The notes: generated from the letters alone by a model not told the origin. Counted from the first letter of the stretch, positions 55,689 through 64,000 are shown. The stretch is 64,000 bases of DNA from Streptomyces sp. NBC_00663 (GCF_036226885.1 NZ_CP109027.1:2170001-2234000), one strand, 5' to 3'. Made by a program: numbers and translations.

Positions 55689-58600
55689 GGGCCGGGGCAT
55701 CGAGGGCGCGGATCATCACGTTCTACTCCTACAAGGGCGGCACCGGGCGCACCATGGCCCTGGCCAACGCCGCCTGGATCCTGGCTTCACGGGGCAAGCG
55801 GGTCCTGATCGTGGACTGGGACCTCGAAGCGCCGGGTCTGCACCGCTACTTCCATCCGTTCCTCCCGGACAAGGAGCTGCTCTCCTCACCCGGAGTCATG
55901 GACCTGGTGTGGGAGTTCGCGACGGCCGCAACGGACCCGGCCACCCCGGACGAGCCCGACTGGCACGAAACACTCGCCGAGATCGAGCCGTACGCCTTGT
56001 CCGTGGAGCACGACTTCCCCGAGCGAGGGGCCATCGATCTGATCCCGGCGGGCCGCCAGGACCATCTGTACTCGTCGCTCGTCACCACCTTCGACTGGAA
56101 CAACTTCTACGAACGCCTCGGCGGCGGCGGCTTCATCGAGGCCCTCAAGCGCACCATGCGGGAGCACTACGACTTCATCCTGATCGACAGCCGCACGGGC
56201 CTCAGTGACACCGCGGGCATCTGTACCGTCCAGTTCCCCGACATCCTGGTCAACTGTTTCACCCTGAGCAACCAGGCGATCGACGGCGCGGAGGCCGTTG
56301 CCGCGTCGGTGGACCGGCAGCGCGCGGGCGATCAGCTGCGCATGTTCCCGGTGCCGATGCGGGTCGAGAACGGCGAGGCCGACCGACTGGAGCACGGCCG
56401 CCGTTATGCGCAGTCGACGTTCGGCCGCTATCTGAGCCATGTCGACGACCCCGAGCGCTACTGGGGTGACGTCGAGGTGCCCTACCGCCCCATCTACGCG
56501 TACGAGGAGGTCCTCGCGGCCGTCAGGGACCAGCCGGGGCACCCCGGCAGCCTGCTGGCGGCCTCGGAGCGCCTCGTCTCGTATCTCACGGACGGGGATG
56601 TCCCCGAGAGCGAGCCGCTGGAGGAGTCCGTACGACAGGATCTCCTGCGCCAGTTCACCCGCAACATGCCCCTGGAGCCGGCGGCGCTGACGGGGCTGAG
56701 GTACTCCGATGAACGCGGCAAACGGGTGTTCATCACCTACGCCTTCGACTCCCCCGCCCACTTTGAGGCCGTACGGGAACTGTGGTACCTCCTGCGCGAC
56801 CGAGGCATCGACGCCCGGCTGGATCTGCCGCCCGGCCAGCGTCAGGAGGACTGGCCGCAGTGGCAGCGGGAGCAACTCCTGAGAGCGGAGCTGGTGTTGC
56901 CCGTAGCGTCGGCCGAGTACGGTCGTCTGCCGGACGACGAGGTCATCCAGCTCCGGGACGTGTACTACACGTATCCGGCCCGCTTCCTGCCCGTCGTCCT
57001 GCCGAACGGCTCGACCGACGGCCTGCCCGGGTTCCTGGTGCCGTCGACCCGTAAGGCGCAGGTCACCGGAGTGACGGCGGAGGGCGTGGCACCCGTGGCC
57101 GAGCTGATCAGCAGGCGCGCGCCTGCCGAGGCGGCCACACAGCATGATCTGGGCGACTCGGGGCGGGGCTGGGACCCGCTGTTCCTCGAATCGGAATTCG
57201 CCGAGGCGAGGGACATGCTGGCCGAGGAGGTGTACTGGCAACTGAACGAGGAACTGAACCTCCGCAGGGCCGACGGCCCCGATCTCCTCCCGCTCCGCTG
57301 GACCCTCAGCCGCAGGCTGGTGTCCAGGGCCGACCCCGGACGCATGGCCATGGCCTCCGGCGATCTTTTGACCGATCCCGGCGGCCTCTTCGCGTCCGTG
57401 CCGAACGGGCGCCTCGTGCTGCTCGGGGCGGCGGGATCGGGCAAGACGACAGCCGCGTACCGGCTCGCACTCGCCCTGCTGGTGATGAGAAGGAAGAACC
57501 ACCACCTCCCGGTACCGGTCATGCTGCCGATGGCTTCATGGGACCCCAATGTCCTGACACTCACCGACTGGATCGTCGACTGTCTGCGGCGCGATCACCC
57601 GGGGCTCCTCCGCACGCTCGAACGAGATGGCTTGGAACGCCTGGTGGCGGGGGGCGGGGTCCTGCCGTTCCTGGACGGGCTCGACGAACTGCCCCGCAAT
57701 AGCCACACCATGGCGATCAAAGCTCTGAACCGCTCCATGGCAGGCACCTATGTCCTGACCTCACGCACCGCCGCGTACGAGTCCGCCGTCCGTCAGATCG
57801 GCCTCCGACTGGGACAGGCCACGGTCGTGGAACTCGAACCGCTGGAGGCAGACGACGCGCTCCGCTACCTCTCGCAAGGCCTTCTGGAGGGCGACGGCCG
57901 GTGGGGGCCGGTCTTCAGCTCTCTCCGTACTCAGTCTTCCCGCCCCCTGGCACAGGTCCTGAAGACACCCTTCATGCTCCAGCTGGCAGCGGAGGTCTAT
58001 CGGGAGCCTTCGACCGATCCCGCGGAGCTCCTGGTGTTCCCGGACTCCGGACAGATCGAGACGCACCTGCTCGACGCCCTCATCTCCACCGCCTACCGCG
58101 GCGACCATCCTTTCGACGCCCCACCGGAGAAGGGACGGCGTTGGCTGTCGTACCTCGCGGCGCATATGGACCGTCTGGGGACGGTCGACTTCGCCTGGTG
58201 GGAACTACACCGAGCGCTCAGCCCCTGGGGCATGAGACTGCTGCTCTGGTACGCGAGTCTGCTGTTCGCGATCCCCCTCGTGGCGCTGGACTACTTCGCT
58301 CGCGGCGGGATCCACATCGATGTCATCGCAACCCTCTGTCTGACCACCGTCCTGATGCTCAGTGCCCCGCAGTCGCCGTTGCCGGGCAGCGTTTTTTTCG
58401 CGCCGTCCCGACTTGCTCCGAAGTCGGCCAGTCCGCGGGCAAGCCTGCGGTCGGATCGGCGGAGGGCGCTGTTCGCTCTGCTCGGGGCCGGAACGAGCGG
58501 CACCGCCATCTCGCTCGCCTTGTCACTGGCAACCTCGTTCTCGCTCATCTCAAGCGTGGTCGTCCCCCTGTTCCTGACCCTCCTGCTGGGGACGACTTTC

Positions 58601-58804
58601 GTGTTGCACAGCAGCGCGGCGGCAAGATACGCCGTGACCGTCTACTGGCTGGCGGCCTGCCGACGAACGCCCTTGAGACTGATGAGGTTTCTCGAAGACG
58701 CTCATGTACGCGGAGTGCTACGACGCAGCGGAGCCGTCTACCGATTCCCCCACGTACGCCTTCAACGGGAACTGGCCAAGGAAGCCGGCCAACCCAACCC
58801 CTGA
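55685..58804 (+). CDS. MinD-like ATPase / TIR / NACHT NTPase / membrane protein
   Basis: 1039-aa multidomain protein. (1) MinD/ParA-type ATPase, about 8-300: deviant Walker A SYKGGTGRTMA (15-25), VLIVDWDLEAPG (40-51), FILIDSRTGLSD (164-175). (2) TIR- or SEFIR-like domain, about 345-445: KRVFITYAFDSPAHFEAV and LVLPVASAEYG. (3) NACHT-type STAND NTPase, about 575-780: Walker A GAAGSGKTT (581-589), Walker B VLPFLDGLDELP (659-670), sensor LTSRTAAYE. (4) Four transmembrane helices, about 853-870, 876-893, 928-950 and 952-973. (5) A STAND-like end motif YRFPHVRLQRELA. Start TTG 55685 overlaps the TIR gene stop (TTGA). The plan suits an infection- or stress-sensing switch that acts at the membrane; trigger and effector are unknown. 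Confidence 0.85.
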   Translation: MRAGASRARIITFYSYKGGTGRTMALANAAWILASRGKRVLIVDWDLEAPGLHRYFHPFLPDKELLSSPGVMDLVWEFATAATDPATPDEPDWHETLAEIEPYALSVEHDFPERGAIDLIPAGRQDHLYSSLVTTFDWNNFYERLGGGGFIEALKRTMREHYDFILIDSRTGLSDTAGICTVQFPDILVNCFTLSNQAIDGAEAVAASVDRQRAGDQLRMFPVPMRVENGEADRLEHGRRYAQSTFGRYLSHVDDPERYWGDVEVPYRPIYAYEEVLAAVRDQPGHPGSLLAASERLVSYLTDGDVPESEPLEESVRQDLLRQFTRNMPLEPAALTGLRYSDERGKRVFITYAFDSPAHFEAVRELWYLLRDRGIDARLDLPPGQRQEDWPQWQREQLLRAELVLPVASAEYGRLPDDEVIQLRDVYYTYPARFLPVVLPNGSTDGLPGFLVPSTRKAQVTGVTAEGVAPVAELISRRAPAEAATQHDLGDSGRGWDPLFLESEFAEARDMLAEEVYWQLNEELNLRRADGPDLLPLRWTLSRRLVSRADPGRMAMASGDLLTDPGGLFASVPNGRLVLLGAAGSGKTTAAYRLALALLVMRRKNHHLPVPVMLPMASWDPNVLTLTDWIVDCLRRDHPGLLRTLERDGLERLVAGGGVLPFLDGLDELPRNSHTMAIKALNRSMAGTYVLTSRTAAYESAVRQIGLRLGQATVVELEPLEADDALRYLSQGLLEGDGRWGPVFSSLRTQSSRPLAQVLKTPFMLQLAAEVYREPSTDPAELLVFPDSGQIETHLLDALISTAYRGDHPFDAPPEKGRRWLSYLAAHMDRLGTVDFAWWELHRALSPWGMRLLLWYASLLFAIPLVALDYFARGGIHIDVIATLCLTTVLMLSAPQSPLPGSVFFAPSRLAPKSASPRASLRSDRRRALFALLGAGTSGTAISLALSLATSFSLISSVVVPLFLTLLLGTTFVLHSSAAARYAVTVYWLAACRRTPLRLMRFLEDAHVRGVLRRSGAVYRFPHVRLQRELAKEAGQPNP

Positions 58805-58809
58805 AGCCA

Positions 58810-59547
58810 CTACGCGCCCCTCTCTGCCCCCGCCGTCGGAAACCCCGCCGTCCGCACCACCTTCCGCTCCGCGTCCACCGCGAACACCTCGACGCCCGGC
58901 AGAGAGGCCGCCCAGTCGACGCCCTCCGCCCCCATCGCGAACGCCGCCGTAGCCACCGCGTCCGCCTCCGTCAGGGAGGCGGCGACGACCGTCAGGCTCA
59001 GCAACCCCGTCGCCGGACGCCCGGTGCGCCCGTCGATGATGTGGTCCCCCCGCTCGTAGCGCGCGGACGTCGCCACCGCCCCGTCCGTCAGCGACAGCAC
59101 CGTGCACAGCTTGTCGGCGTGTTCGGGGTGCCGTACGCCCACGCGCCACGGCCCGCCAGCGGCGACCACGTCGCCACCGGCGTTGAGGACGAAGCGGCGC
59201 GCGCCCGCCGATGCGAGCAGCTCCGCCGCACGCTGCACCGACCAGCCCTTGACCACCGCACAGGGGTCGAGGTCCCGGCCCGGCAGACGGACATCGAACG
59301 CGCCGCCCGTCGCCGTCCGGTAGTGCTCGCACAGGTCGAGGACCAGACGGAGGTCGTCGCTCACGTCCGGCTCCGCCAGCTCGCCTCGGCCCAGCCGGGA
59401 CACCTCGCTGTCCGGCTTGAACGGGCTGAAGCGGGCGTCGACCTCGCGCAGCCAGGCGAAGACGGCGTCGCCGGCCTGCTCGAAGTCGCCCTCGTCGTCG
59501 ACGCGCAGCGACACCGGGAAGCCCATGACGTGCTCGACCCTGTGCAT
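58810..59547 (-). CDS. apbE: FAD:protein FMN transferase (ApbE)
   Basis: 245-aa flavin transferase that links FMN to Thr of target proteins using FAD and Mg2+. Motifs: VEHVMGFPVSLRV, the ATGGAFDVR block (about 81), DPCAVVKGWSVQRAAELL (about 94), VLNAGGDVVAAGG (about 120) and ATSARYERGDHIIDGRTGRPA (about 158). No signal peptide or lipobox, unlike many ApbE proteins. Its target is almost certainly the FMN-binding protein encoded 3 bp upstream. Third gene of a ferric-reductase/FMN-protein/ApbE operon. Ends 5 bp from the NACHT gene (convergent). Confidence 0.92.
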   Translation of the reverse strand: MHRVEHVMGFPVSLRVDDEGDFEQAGDAVFAWLREVDARFSPFKPDSEVSRLGRGELAEPDVSDDLRLVLDLCEHYRTATGGAFDVRLPGRDLDPCAVVKGWSVQRAAELLASAGARRFVLNAGGDVVAAGGPWRVGVRHPEHADKLCTVLSLTDGAVATSARYERGDHIIDGRTGRPATGLLSLTVVAASLTEADAVATAAFAMGAEGVDWAASLPGVEVFAVDAERKVVRTAGFPTAGAERGA

Positions 59548-59550
59548 GAA

Positions 59551-60261
59551 TCAGCCCTTCGCGTCGATCGCGGCCTGGAGGGACTCCTTGTAGGCCTCGC
59601 TCGTGATCGTCGCACCGGACACCGTGTCGATGTCCGCGCTCTGCGCCTCCAGCGTCTCGGCCACCAGCTTCGGCACCGCCGCCGTGGTCTGCGGATGGTT
59701 CGGCTGCTGGAGCATCTTCACGGCGGTGATCTTCTCGCCCTCGAAGGTCACCTGGACCTGGACGGGGCCCTTCTCCGTGTTCAGCGCGGAGCCGTCGATC
59801 GTCTGGAAGGCGGAAGCTTCAGAGGCCGTGGGGGACGGGGACGCTGCCGACGCCGACTTCGCGTTCTTGTCGATCGCCGCCTGCAACGACTCCTTGTACG
59901 CCTCGCTCGTGATCGTCGCCCCGGACACCGTGTCGATGTCCGCGCTCTGCGCCTCCAGCGTCTGCGCGACCAGCTTCGGCACCGCGGCCGTGGTCTGCGG
60001 ATGGTTCGGCTGCTGGAGCAGTTTGACGGCCGTGATCTTCTCGCCGGCGAAGGTCACCTGGACCTCCACCGGGCCCTTCTCGGTGTTCACGGTCGTGCCC
60101 TTGACGACCGTGCCCGACGAGGAGCCTCCGGAGGACGAGGACGACGCGGAGGGGGTCGGGGCCGCCTCCGTCGTCGTACCGCCGCCCAGGGACGGTTCGT
60201 AGCGCCAGACCGGGACCAGGCCCGCGATGCTGAGGACGACTACAGGTATGGCTCGCTTCAC
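59551..60261 (-). CDS. Exported protein with two tandem FMN-binding domains
   Basis: 236-aa protein. N-terminal hydrophobic signal/anchor (AIPVVVLSIAGLVPVW), Ser/Gly-rich linker (about 30-50), then two near-identical FMN_bind domains (about 52-131 and 154-233). Each has a covalent flavinylation motif SGATIT (113-118 and 215-220), with Thr118 and Thr220 as expected FMN attachment sites. The repeats are 102 residues (306 bp) apart and almost identical also in DNA, so the duplication is recent or kept uniform by conversion. It would carry electrons outside the membrane from the reductase encoded just upstream. Confidence 0.9.
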   Translation of the reverse strand: MKRAIPVVVLSIAGLVPVWRYEPSLGGGTTTEAAPTPSASSSSSGGSSSGTVVKGTTVNTEKGPVEVQVTFAGEKITAVKLLQQPNHPQTTAAVPKLVAQTLEAQSADIDTVSGATITSEAYKESLQAAIDKNAKSASAASPSPTASEASAFQTIDGSALNTEKGPVQVQVTFEGEKITAVKMLQQPNHPQTTAAVPKLVAETLEAQSADIDTVSGATITSEAYKESLQAAIDAKG

Positions 60262-60271
60262 GATCTCTTCC

Positions 60272-61612
60272 TCATCCCGCCAGGCTGAAGCGCTCGAAAT
60301 GGGTCTGCGCCTTGGGCACGTTCAGCTCGCGCAGACTGCGCAGCACCGCGTTCATCATGGGCGGCGGCCCGCACAGGAAGACGTCGCGGTCGGCGATGTC
60401 CGGGACCAGGCGCAGCAGCTCGCTCGGCGCCAGCTTGTCGGGGGTCACCGGGCCGCTCACCAGGTACAGCTCGGCCCCCTTGGCGGCCGCCAGCTCGCGC
60501 AGCTCGTCGTAGAGGACCGCGTCGCGGTCGTTCGCGACGCGGTAGATGACGACCGCGTGGCCGTGCAGCTCCTCCAGCAGCGCGCGGATGGGGGTGACGC
60601 CGACGCCGCCGGCGATCAGGACCGACTCCGGGCGGGTGCGGTGCAGCGCGGTGAAGGCGCCGTAGGGGCCCTCGGCGAAGACCCGGGTGCCGGGCTTGAG
60701 GTGGCGCAGGGCGGCGCTGCCGGCGCCGGCGGCCTTCGCGGTGAGGCGGAGGGTGCGGCCGTCGGGGGCGGCCGACAGGGAGAAGGGGTTCGCCTGCCAC
60801 CAGCGGTCCTTGGTCAGGAACCGCCAGAGGAAGAACTGGCCGGCGCGAGCGGGCAGTTTGTCCAGGTCACGGCCGGTGATGTAGATCGAGACGACGGTGT
60901 CGGACTCGGGGACGACCGCCTCGACCCGGAACTGGTGGCGCAGGTTCCGCCACAGCGGCAGCACCGCGCGGCCCAGGACGACCGCGCCGAGGGCGACGGT
61001 CCACACGCCGTACCAGTAGGTCCTCGCGACGGAGGACGAGGTGAACGTCGTACCGGCCGCGATCTGGTGGGTGATGGCGAGCACCACGGCCACGTATGTG
61101 TAGAAGTGGATGAAGTGCCACGTCTCGTACGCGAGCCGGCGCCGGGCCCAGCGGCCCGAGACCGCGCCGACGACGATGATGATCCCCAGCGCGACGATCG
61201 CCCGGAGCACGCCCTCGGTGGTCTCGGCGAGGTCGACGACCGTGCCGATCGGGCCCATGGCGGTGCCCTCGGCGTAGCCGAAGGCGATGAAGACGGCGTG
61301 CGCGAGGAGCGTCCACAGGATGCTGAAGCCGGTCCAGCGGTGCCAGGACGTGAGCCGGTCCATGCCGATCCGGCGGTCGAGCCAGGGCAGCCGGGCCACC
61401 AGCAGCAGCTGGAAGGCCATGAAGAGGGCGCCGTAGAGGCCGAAGAGGCGGCCGAGCACGATCAGCGCGTTGGAGGCGAAGCCGGCTTGGGCGAAGAAGA
61501 CGGCCACCACGGCCACGTTCGCGGCGATCAGGCCGTACAGGCCCGTGCGGGCCACCACTTTGGGCCGTATCGCCGTGGGGGGCGCGGTGGGCGGTTTGAC
61601 GGTCGTCGTCAC
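60272..61612 (-). CDS. Ferric-reductase-like transmembrane oxidoreductase
   Basis: 446-aa protein. The N-terminal half has about six transmembrane helices of the ferric-reductase type with haem-ligand His candidates (SWHRWTGFSILWTLLAHAVFIAFG and ETWHFIHFYTYVAVVLAITHQIA). The C-terminal half is a ferredoxin-NADP-reductase-like module: FAD site QANPFSLSAAPDG (about 277), NAD(P) site IAGGVGVTPIRALLEEL (about 340) and C-terminal FLCGPPPMMNAVLRSLREL. It would pass electrons from NAD(P)H through FAD and haem to the FMN protein encoded next (10 bp away). First gene of the operon, divergent from a two-component system. Confidence 0.92.
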   Translation of the reverse strand: MTTTVKPPTAPPTAIRPKVVARTGLYGLIAANVAVVAVFFAQAGFASNALIVLGRLFGLYGALFMAFQLLLVARLPWLDRRIGMDRLTSWHRWTGFSILWTLLAHAVFIAFGYAEGTAMGPIGTVVDLAETTEGVLRAIVALGIIIVVGAVSGRWARRRLAYETWHFIHFYTYVAVVLAITHQIAAGTTFTSSSVARTYWYGVWTVALGAVVLGRAVLPLWRNLRHQFRVEAVVPESDTVVSIYITGRDLDKLPARAGQFFLWRFLTKDRWWQANPFSLSAAPDGRTLRLTAKAAGAGSAALRHLKPGTRVFAEGPYGAFTALHRTRPESVLIAGGVGVTPIRALLEELHGHAVVIYRVANDRDAVLYDELRELAAAKGAELYLVSGPVTPDKLAPSELLRLVPDIADRDVFLCGPPPMMNAVLRSLRELNVPKAQTHFERFSLAG

Positions 61613-61762
61613 GGAACGGAGCTCCTTGATCGGGGCCTGGGACTCGAGCTTCGCTTGAGCGACCTGTCGATCAGCTGTCGTACAACTTTCAAGTGGTTAT
61701 CGATGTGGCCTCGGGGAGGATACGGCTCTGGTCTGTGGGGCCGCGTGCCGCACTATGAACGG

Positions 61763-62455
61763 GTGGAAAAAGTACGCCTCCTCGTCGTGGACGACGACCC
61801 GCCGATCGCCGACCTCGTGGCGACGGTCGCCCGCTACGAGGGCTGGGAGGCGGTCACCGCGAACTCCGGCGAGGAGGCGCTGAGCCGTGCCGCGGAGTTC
61901 CACCCGGACATCGTGGTGCTCGACCTGATGCTGCCCGACCTCGACGGGTTCGGGGTCCTGGACCGGCTGCGCCGCTCGGGCACGATGGTGCCGGTGGTGT
62001 TCCTCACCGCCCGGGACGCGGTCGCCGACCGGGTCGCGGGGCTGACCCGGGGCGGGGACGACTACCTGGTCAAGCCGTTCGCGGTGGAGGAGCTGATGGC
62101 CCGGCTGCGGACGGTGCTGCGGCGCGCCGCGGGCCCCGGCTTCCAGCGCTCGGTGCTGCGGGTCGCGGATCTGACGATGGACGAGGACACCCGCGAGGTG
62201 CGGCGCGGCGGAAAGCTGCTCACGCTCACCCCGACCGAGTACGAGGTGCTGCGCTACCTCATGCGCAAGTCGCCGACCGTGCTGACCAAGGCGCAGATCC
62301 TCGACCATGTGTGGGAGTACGGCTTCGGGGGCCGCTCGAACGTCGTCGAGCTGGTCGTCAGCCGGCTGCGCCGCAAGCTGGACGAGACCGGTGACGATCC
62401 GCTGATCCAGACCGTACGGGGCTTCGGGTACGTCATCCGGCAGGCCGCGGAGTGA
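61763..62455 (+). CDS. OmpR-family response regulator
   Basis: 230-aa response regulator. Receiver domain about 1-120 with acidic pocket VVDDDPP, phosphorylation Asp in VVLDLMLPD and Lys in YLVKPF; winged-helix domain about 135-228 (LTPTEYEVLRYLMRKSPTVLTKAQILDHVWEYGFGGRSNVVELVVSRLRRKL). Starts GTG 61763 (chosen) and GTG 61745 are both possible. It overlaps the kinase gene by 4 nt and is divergent from the flavin electron-transfer operon, a probable target. Confidence 0.92.
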   Translation: MEKVRLLVVDDDPPIADLVATVARYEGWEAVTANSGEEALSRAAEFHPDIVVLDLMLPDLDGFGVLDRLRRSGTMVPVVFLTARDAVADRVAGLTRGGDDYLVKPFAVEELMARLRTVLRRAAGPGFQRSVLRVADLTMDEDTREVRRGGKLLTLTPTEYEVLRYLMRKSPTVLTKAQILDHVWEYGFGGRSNVVELVVSRLRRKLDETGDDPLIQTVRGFGYVIRQAAE

Positions 62456-63906
62456 TCGGGCGGCTGCGCTCGGCGTACCGGCGGATGCGGCTCGGGACCC
62501 GGCTCGCGCTGGGTCTCGGCGCGCTGGCCCTGGTCGTGTTCGGTGTCGTGGGCACGGTCCTGACGACGTACATGCGCGACTACCTGTCGAACCAGCTGAA
62601 CGAACAGCTGTCGATCGCCCAGGTCGCCCAGTCCAAGAGCATCGCGGAGTCCGGCAGTCTCGCGGGCAAGAAGTACTGGCGCTGGTACTACGCGGTGTAC
62701 GACGTGAAGGACGGGGCCCCGGTGCTGCGCACGCCCGAGGACCCGACCGACCTGCCGAAGGACGTCGACGAGTTCACGGCGGTCGCCGAGGTCAAGACCA
62801 CCGCCGCCGGCGGCAGGGACGTGACCCGCACCGAGCATCTGGCGGGCGCGGGCGAGTACCGGCTGCGCGCCTGCGAGGTCGAACCCGGGGTGATCCTGGT
62901 CAGCGCGGCGCCCATGGACGACATCGACGACACCGTGGGCCAGCTGATCACGGTCCAGGTCATCGCCTTCGGCCTTGCCCTGCTGGCCCTCGTGTTGTTC
63001 GGCCGGAAGGTGCTGCGGCGCGGACTGAAGCCGCTGAGCGACATGGCGTCCACCGCCCACGGCATCGCCTCGCACGATCTGACCGAGTCGGCGGCCCGGC
63101 TGCCGCTGCGCGCCGACCGCAAGGGCGGTGGCCCGGAGGTCGAGGAGCTGCGCACCGCGTTCAACTCGATGCTGGAGCACATCGACCGCTCGCTCGCGGT
63201 GCGTTCGGAGGCCGAGCAGCGGCTCCGCCGGTTCGTCGCCGACGCCTCGCACGAACTGCGCACGCCGTTGATGTCGGTACGGGGCTACGCGGACCTCTTC
63301 CAGTACGCCGCCGCCAACGCCCCCGAGGAACGGGACAAGCACCTGGCCCGGCTGCGGGCCGAGGCGGCCCGCATGGGTGTCCTCCTCGACGACCTGCTGC
63401 TGCTCGCGCGTCTGGACGCGGCGGAGGTGGAGACCCCGCTGCGGCCGGCCGACACGGATCTGGTGACGCTGGTCCACGACGCGGCGGACGCGTTCCGCGC
63501 GGCCCACCCGGACCGGCCGCTGACGGTGGCGGACGGCCCGGAGTCGGTGGCGCTACGGGTGGACCCGCACCGCATCCGCCAGGTCCTGGACAACCTCCTC
63601 ACCAACGCGGCCATCCACACCCCGGCCGCGACCCCGGTGTGCCTGACGGTGTCCGAGGCCGGCGGGCAGGCGCGGGTCGAGGTCATGGACGCGGGTCCGG
63701 GCATCCCGCCCGCCGACCGCGAGCGCGTCTTCGACCGCTTCTACCGTGTCGACAAGGCCCGCAGCCGGGACCGCGGCGGCAGCGGCCTGGGCCTGGCCGT
63801 GGCCCGCTCACTGGTACGGGCGCACGGCGGCACCGTGGAGGTCAGCAGCGAACCGGGCAGGACCGTCTTCACGGTGACACTGCCGCGGGGCGGGGCGGGC
63901 CGGTGA
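62452..63906 (+). CDS. Sensor histidine kinase, partner of the OmpR regulator
   Basis: 484-aa HPK1-type kinase. Transmembrane helices about 17-39 and 165-183 flank an extracellular sensor domain of about 125 residues. HAMP about 185-250, DHp with RRFVADASHELRTPLMSVRGYADL (phosphoacceptor His), and HATPase with QVLDNLLTNAAIHTP, DAGPGIP and GGSGLGLAVARSLVRAHGG. GTG 62452 overlaps the regulator stop (GTGA). Signal unknown; the neighbouring operon suggests redox or metal state. Confidence 0.94.
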   Translation: MIGRLRSAYRRMRLGTRLALGLGALALVVFGVVGTVLTTYMRDYLSNQLNEQLSIAQVAQSKSIAESGSLAGKKYWRWYYAVYDVKDGAPVLRTPEDPTDLPKDVDEFTAVAEVKTTAAGGRDVTRTEHLAGAGEYRLRACEVEPGVILVSAAPMDDIDDTVGQLITVQVIAFGLALLALVLFGRKVLRRGLKPLSDMASTAHGIASHDLTESAARLPLRADRKGGGPEVEELRTAFNSMLEHIDRSLAVRSEAEQRLRRFVADASHELRTPLMSVRGYADLFQYAAANAPEERDKHLARLRAEAARMGVLLDDLLLLARLDAAEVETPLRPADTDLVTLVHDAADAFRAAHPDRPLTVADGPESVALRVDPHRIRQVLDNLLTNAAIHTPAATPVCLTVSEAGGQARVEVMDAGPGIPPADRERVFDRFYRVDKARSRDRGGSGLGLAVARSLVRAHGGTVEVSSEPGRTVFTVTLPRGGAGR

Positions 63907-63939
63907 CCCTGACGCTGTGCGGGGCGACGGCGAAATGAG

Positions 63940-64000
63940 TCACCGCCGTCTCGGCAACGGCATCTCCGTCCAGATGGTCTTGCCCTCCGGGGTGTAGCGG
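63940..64000 (-). CDS. 3' end of a gene, probably an ATP-binding (anti-sigma-factor-like) protein
   Basis: Only the last 19 codons and stop lie in the window (RYTPEGKTIWTEMPLPRRR). This ending is typical of small Streptomyces HATPase/RsbW-like regulatory proteins, but the visible part is too short to prove it. It converges on the kinase gene, 33 bp apart. Confidence 0.45.
   Translation of the reverse strand, partial: RYTPEGKTIWTEMPLPRRR

Overview
The window is chromosomal DNA of a Streptomyces-type actinomycete. Supporting signs are very high G+C, heavy GTG/TTG start use, short gene overlaps, a geosmin synthase, two conservons (cvnABCD), an ArpA/ScbR-type regulator, an SSI-family protease inhibitor, rare TTA codons and many Sec, Tat and lipoprotein exports. 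I see no tRNA, rRNA, IS element, prophage or CRISPR array.

Layout. 1-8.2 kb: trehalose synthesis from maltooligosaccharides (3' part of treY, then treZ) around an exported-protease-type locus. This locus has two M14 metallocarboxypeptidase paralogues and a subtilisin-inhibitor gene translationally coupled to one of them. An FHA protein lies next to them. 8.2-17.3 kb: housekeeping-type singles (degenerate APH-fold protein, M24 aminopeptidase, metallophosphoesterase, PDZ membrane protein, LysR regulator with divergent CTP-synthase-like amidotransferase, large multicopper oxidase, unknown protein). 17.3-26.2 kb: geosmin synthase, a four-gene NitT/TauT-type ABC importer, a divergent P450, a DUF89/ARMT1-like protein and a gamma-butyrolactone-receptor-like regulator. 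26.5-32.3 kb: secreted proteins (subtilase with P-domain, LPMO, unknown secreted protein, DUF6230/DUF6114 pair). 32.3-33.2 kb: a gene-free imperfect repeat block followed by a C-rich tract.

33.2-52.1 kb: P450, TatA-like protein, LCP cell-wall ligase, an orphan sugar-binding lipoprotein directly before conservon 1 (37.7-41.3 kb), a Tat-exported GH43/AbfB protein, an osmoprotectant-binding lipoprotein, conservon 2 (44.2-48.1 kb), an ECF41 sigma factor with its AhpD-like partner, and the permeases and ATPase of the osmoprotectant importer. 52.3-58.8 kb: a GT39-type membrane glycosyltransferase, then a two-gene candidate immune module: an FxsC-like TIR protein and a 1039-residue MinD-like/TIR/NACHT/membrane protein. 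58.8-63.9 kb: a flavin electron-transfer operon (ferric-reductase-like protein, double FMN-binding protein, ApbE) divergent from an OmpR/histidine-kinase pair. The window ends in the 3' tip of a gene on the minus strand.

Five of about 55 genes carry a TTA codon (M14 paralogue, multicopper oxidase, geosmin synthase, ABC binding protein, ArpA-like regulator), suggesting bldA-tRNA control over much of the 4-26 kb part. The items I rate most worth following are the TIR + MinD/TIR/NACHT module, the perfect ECF41-type promoter placed so as to give a leaderless sigma mRNA, the apparent CTG start codon of the second M14 peptidase with its coupled protease inhibitor, and the nested AT-rich inverted repeat at 10.5 kb.
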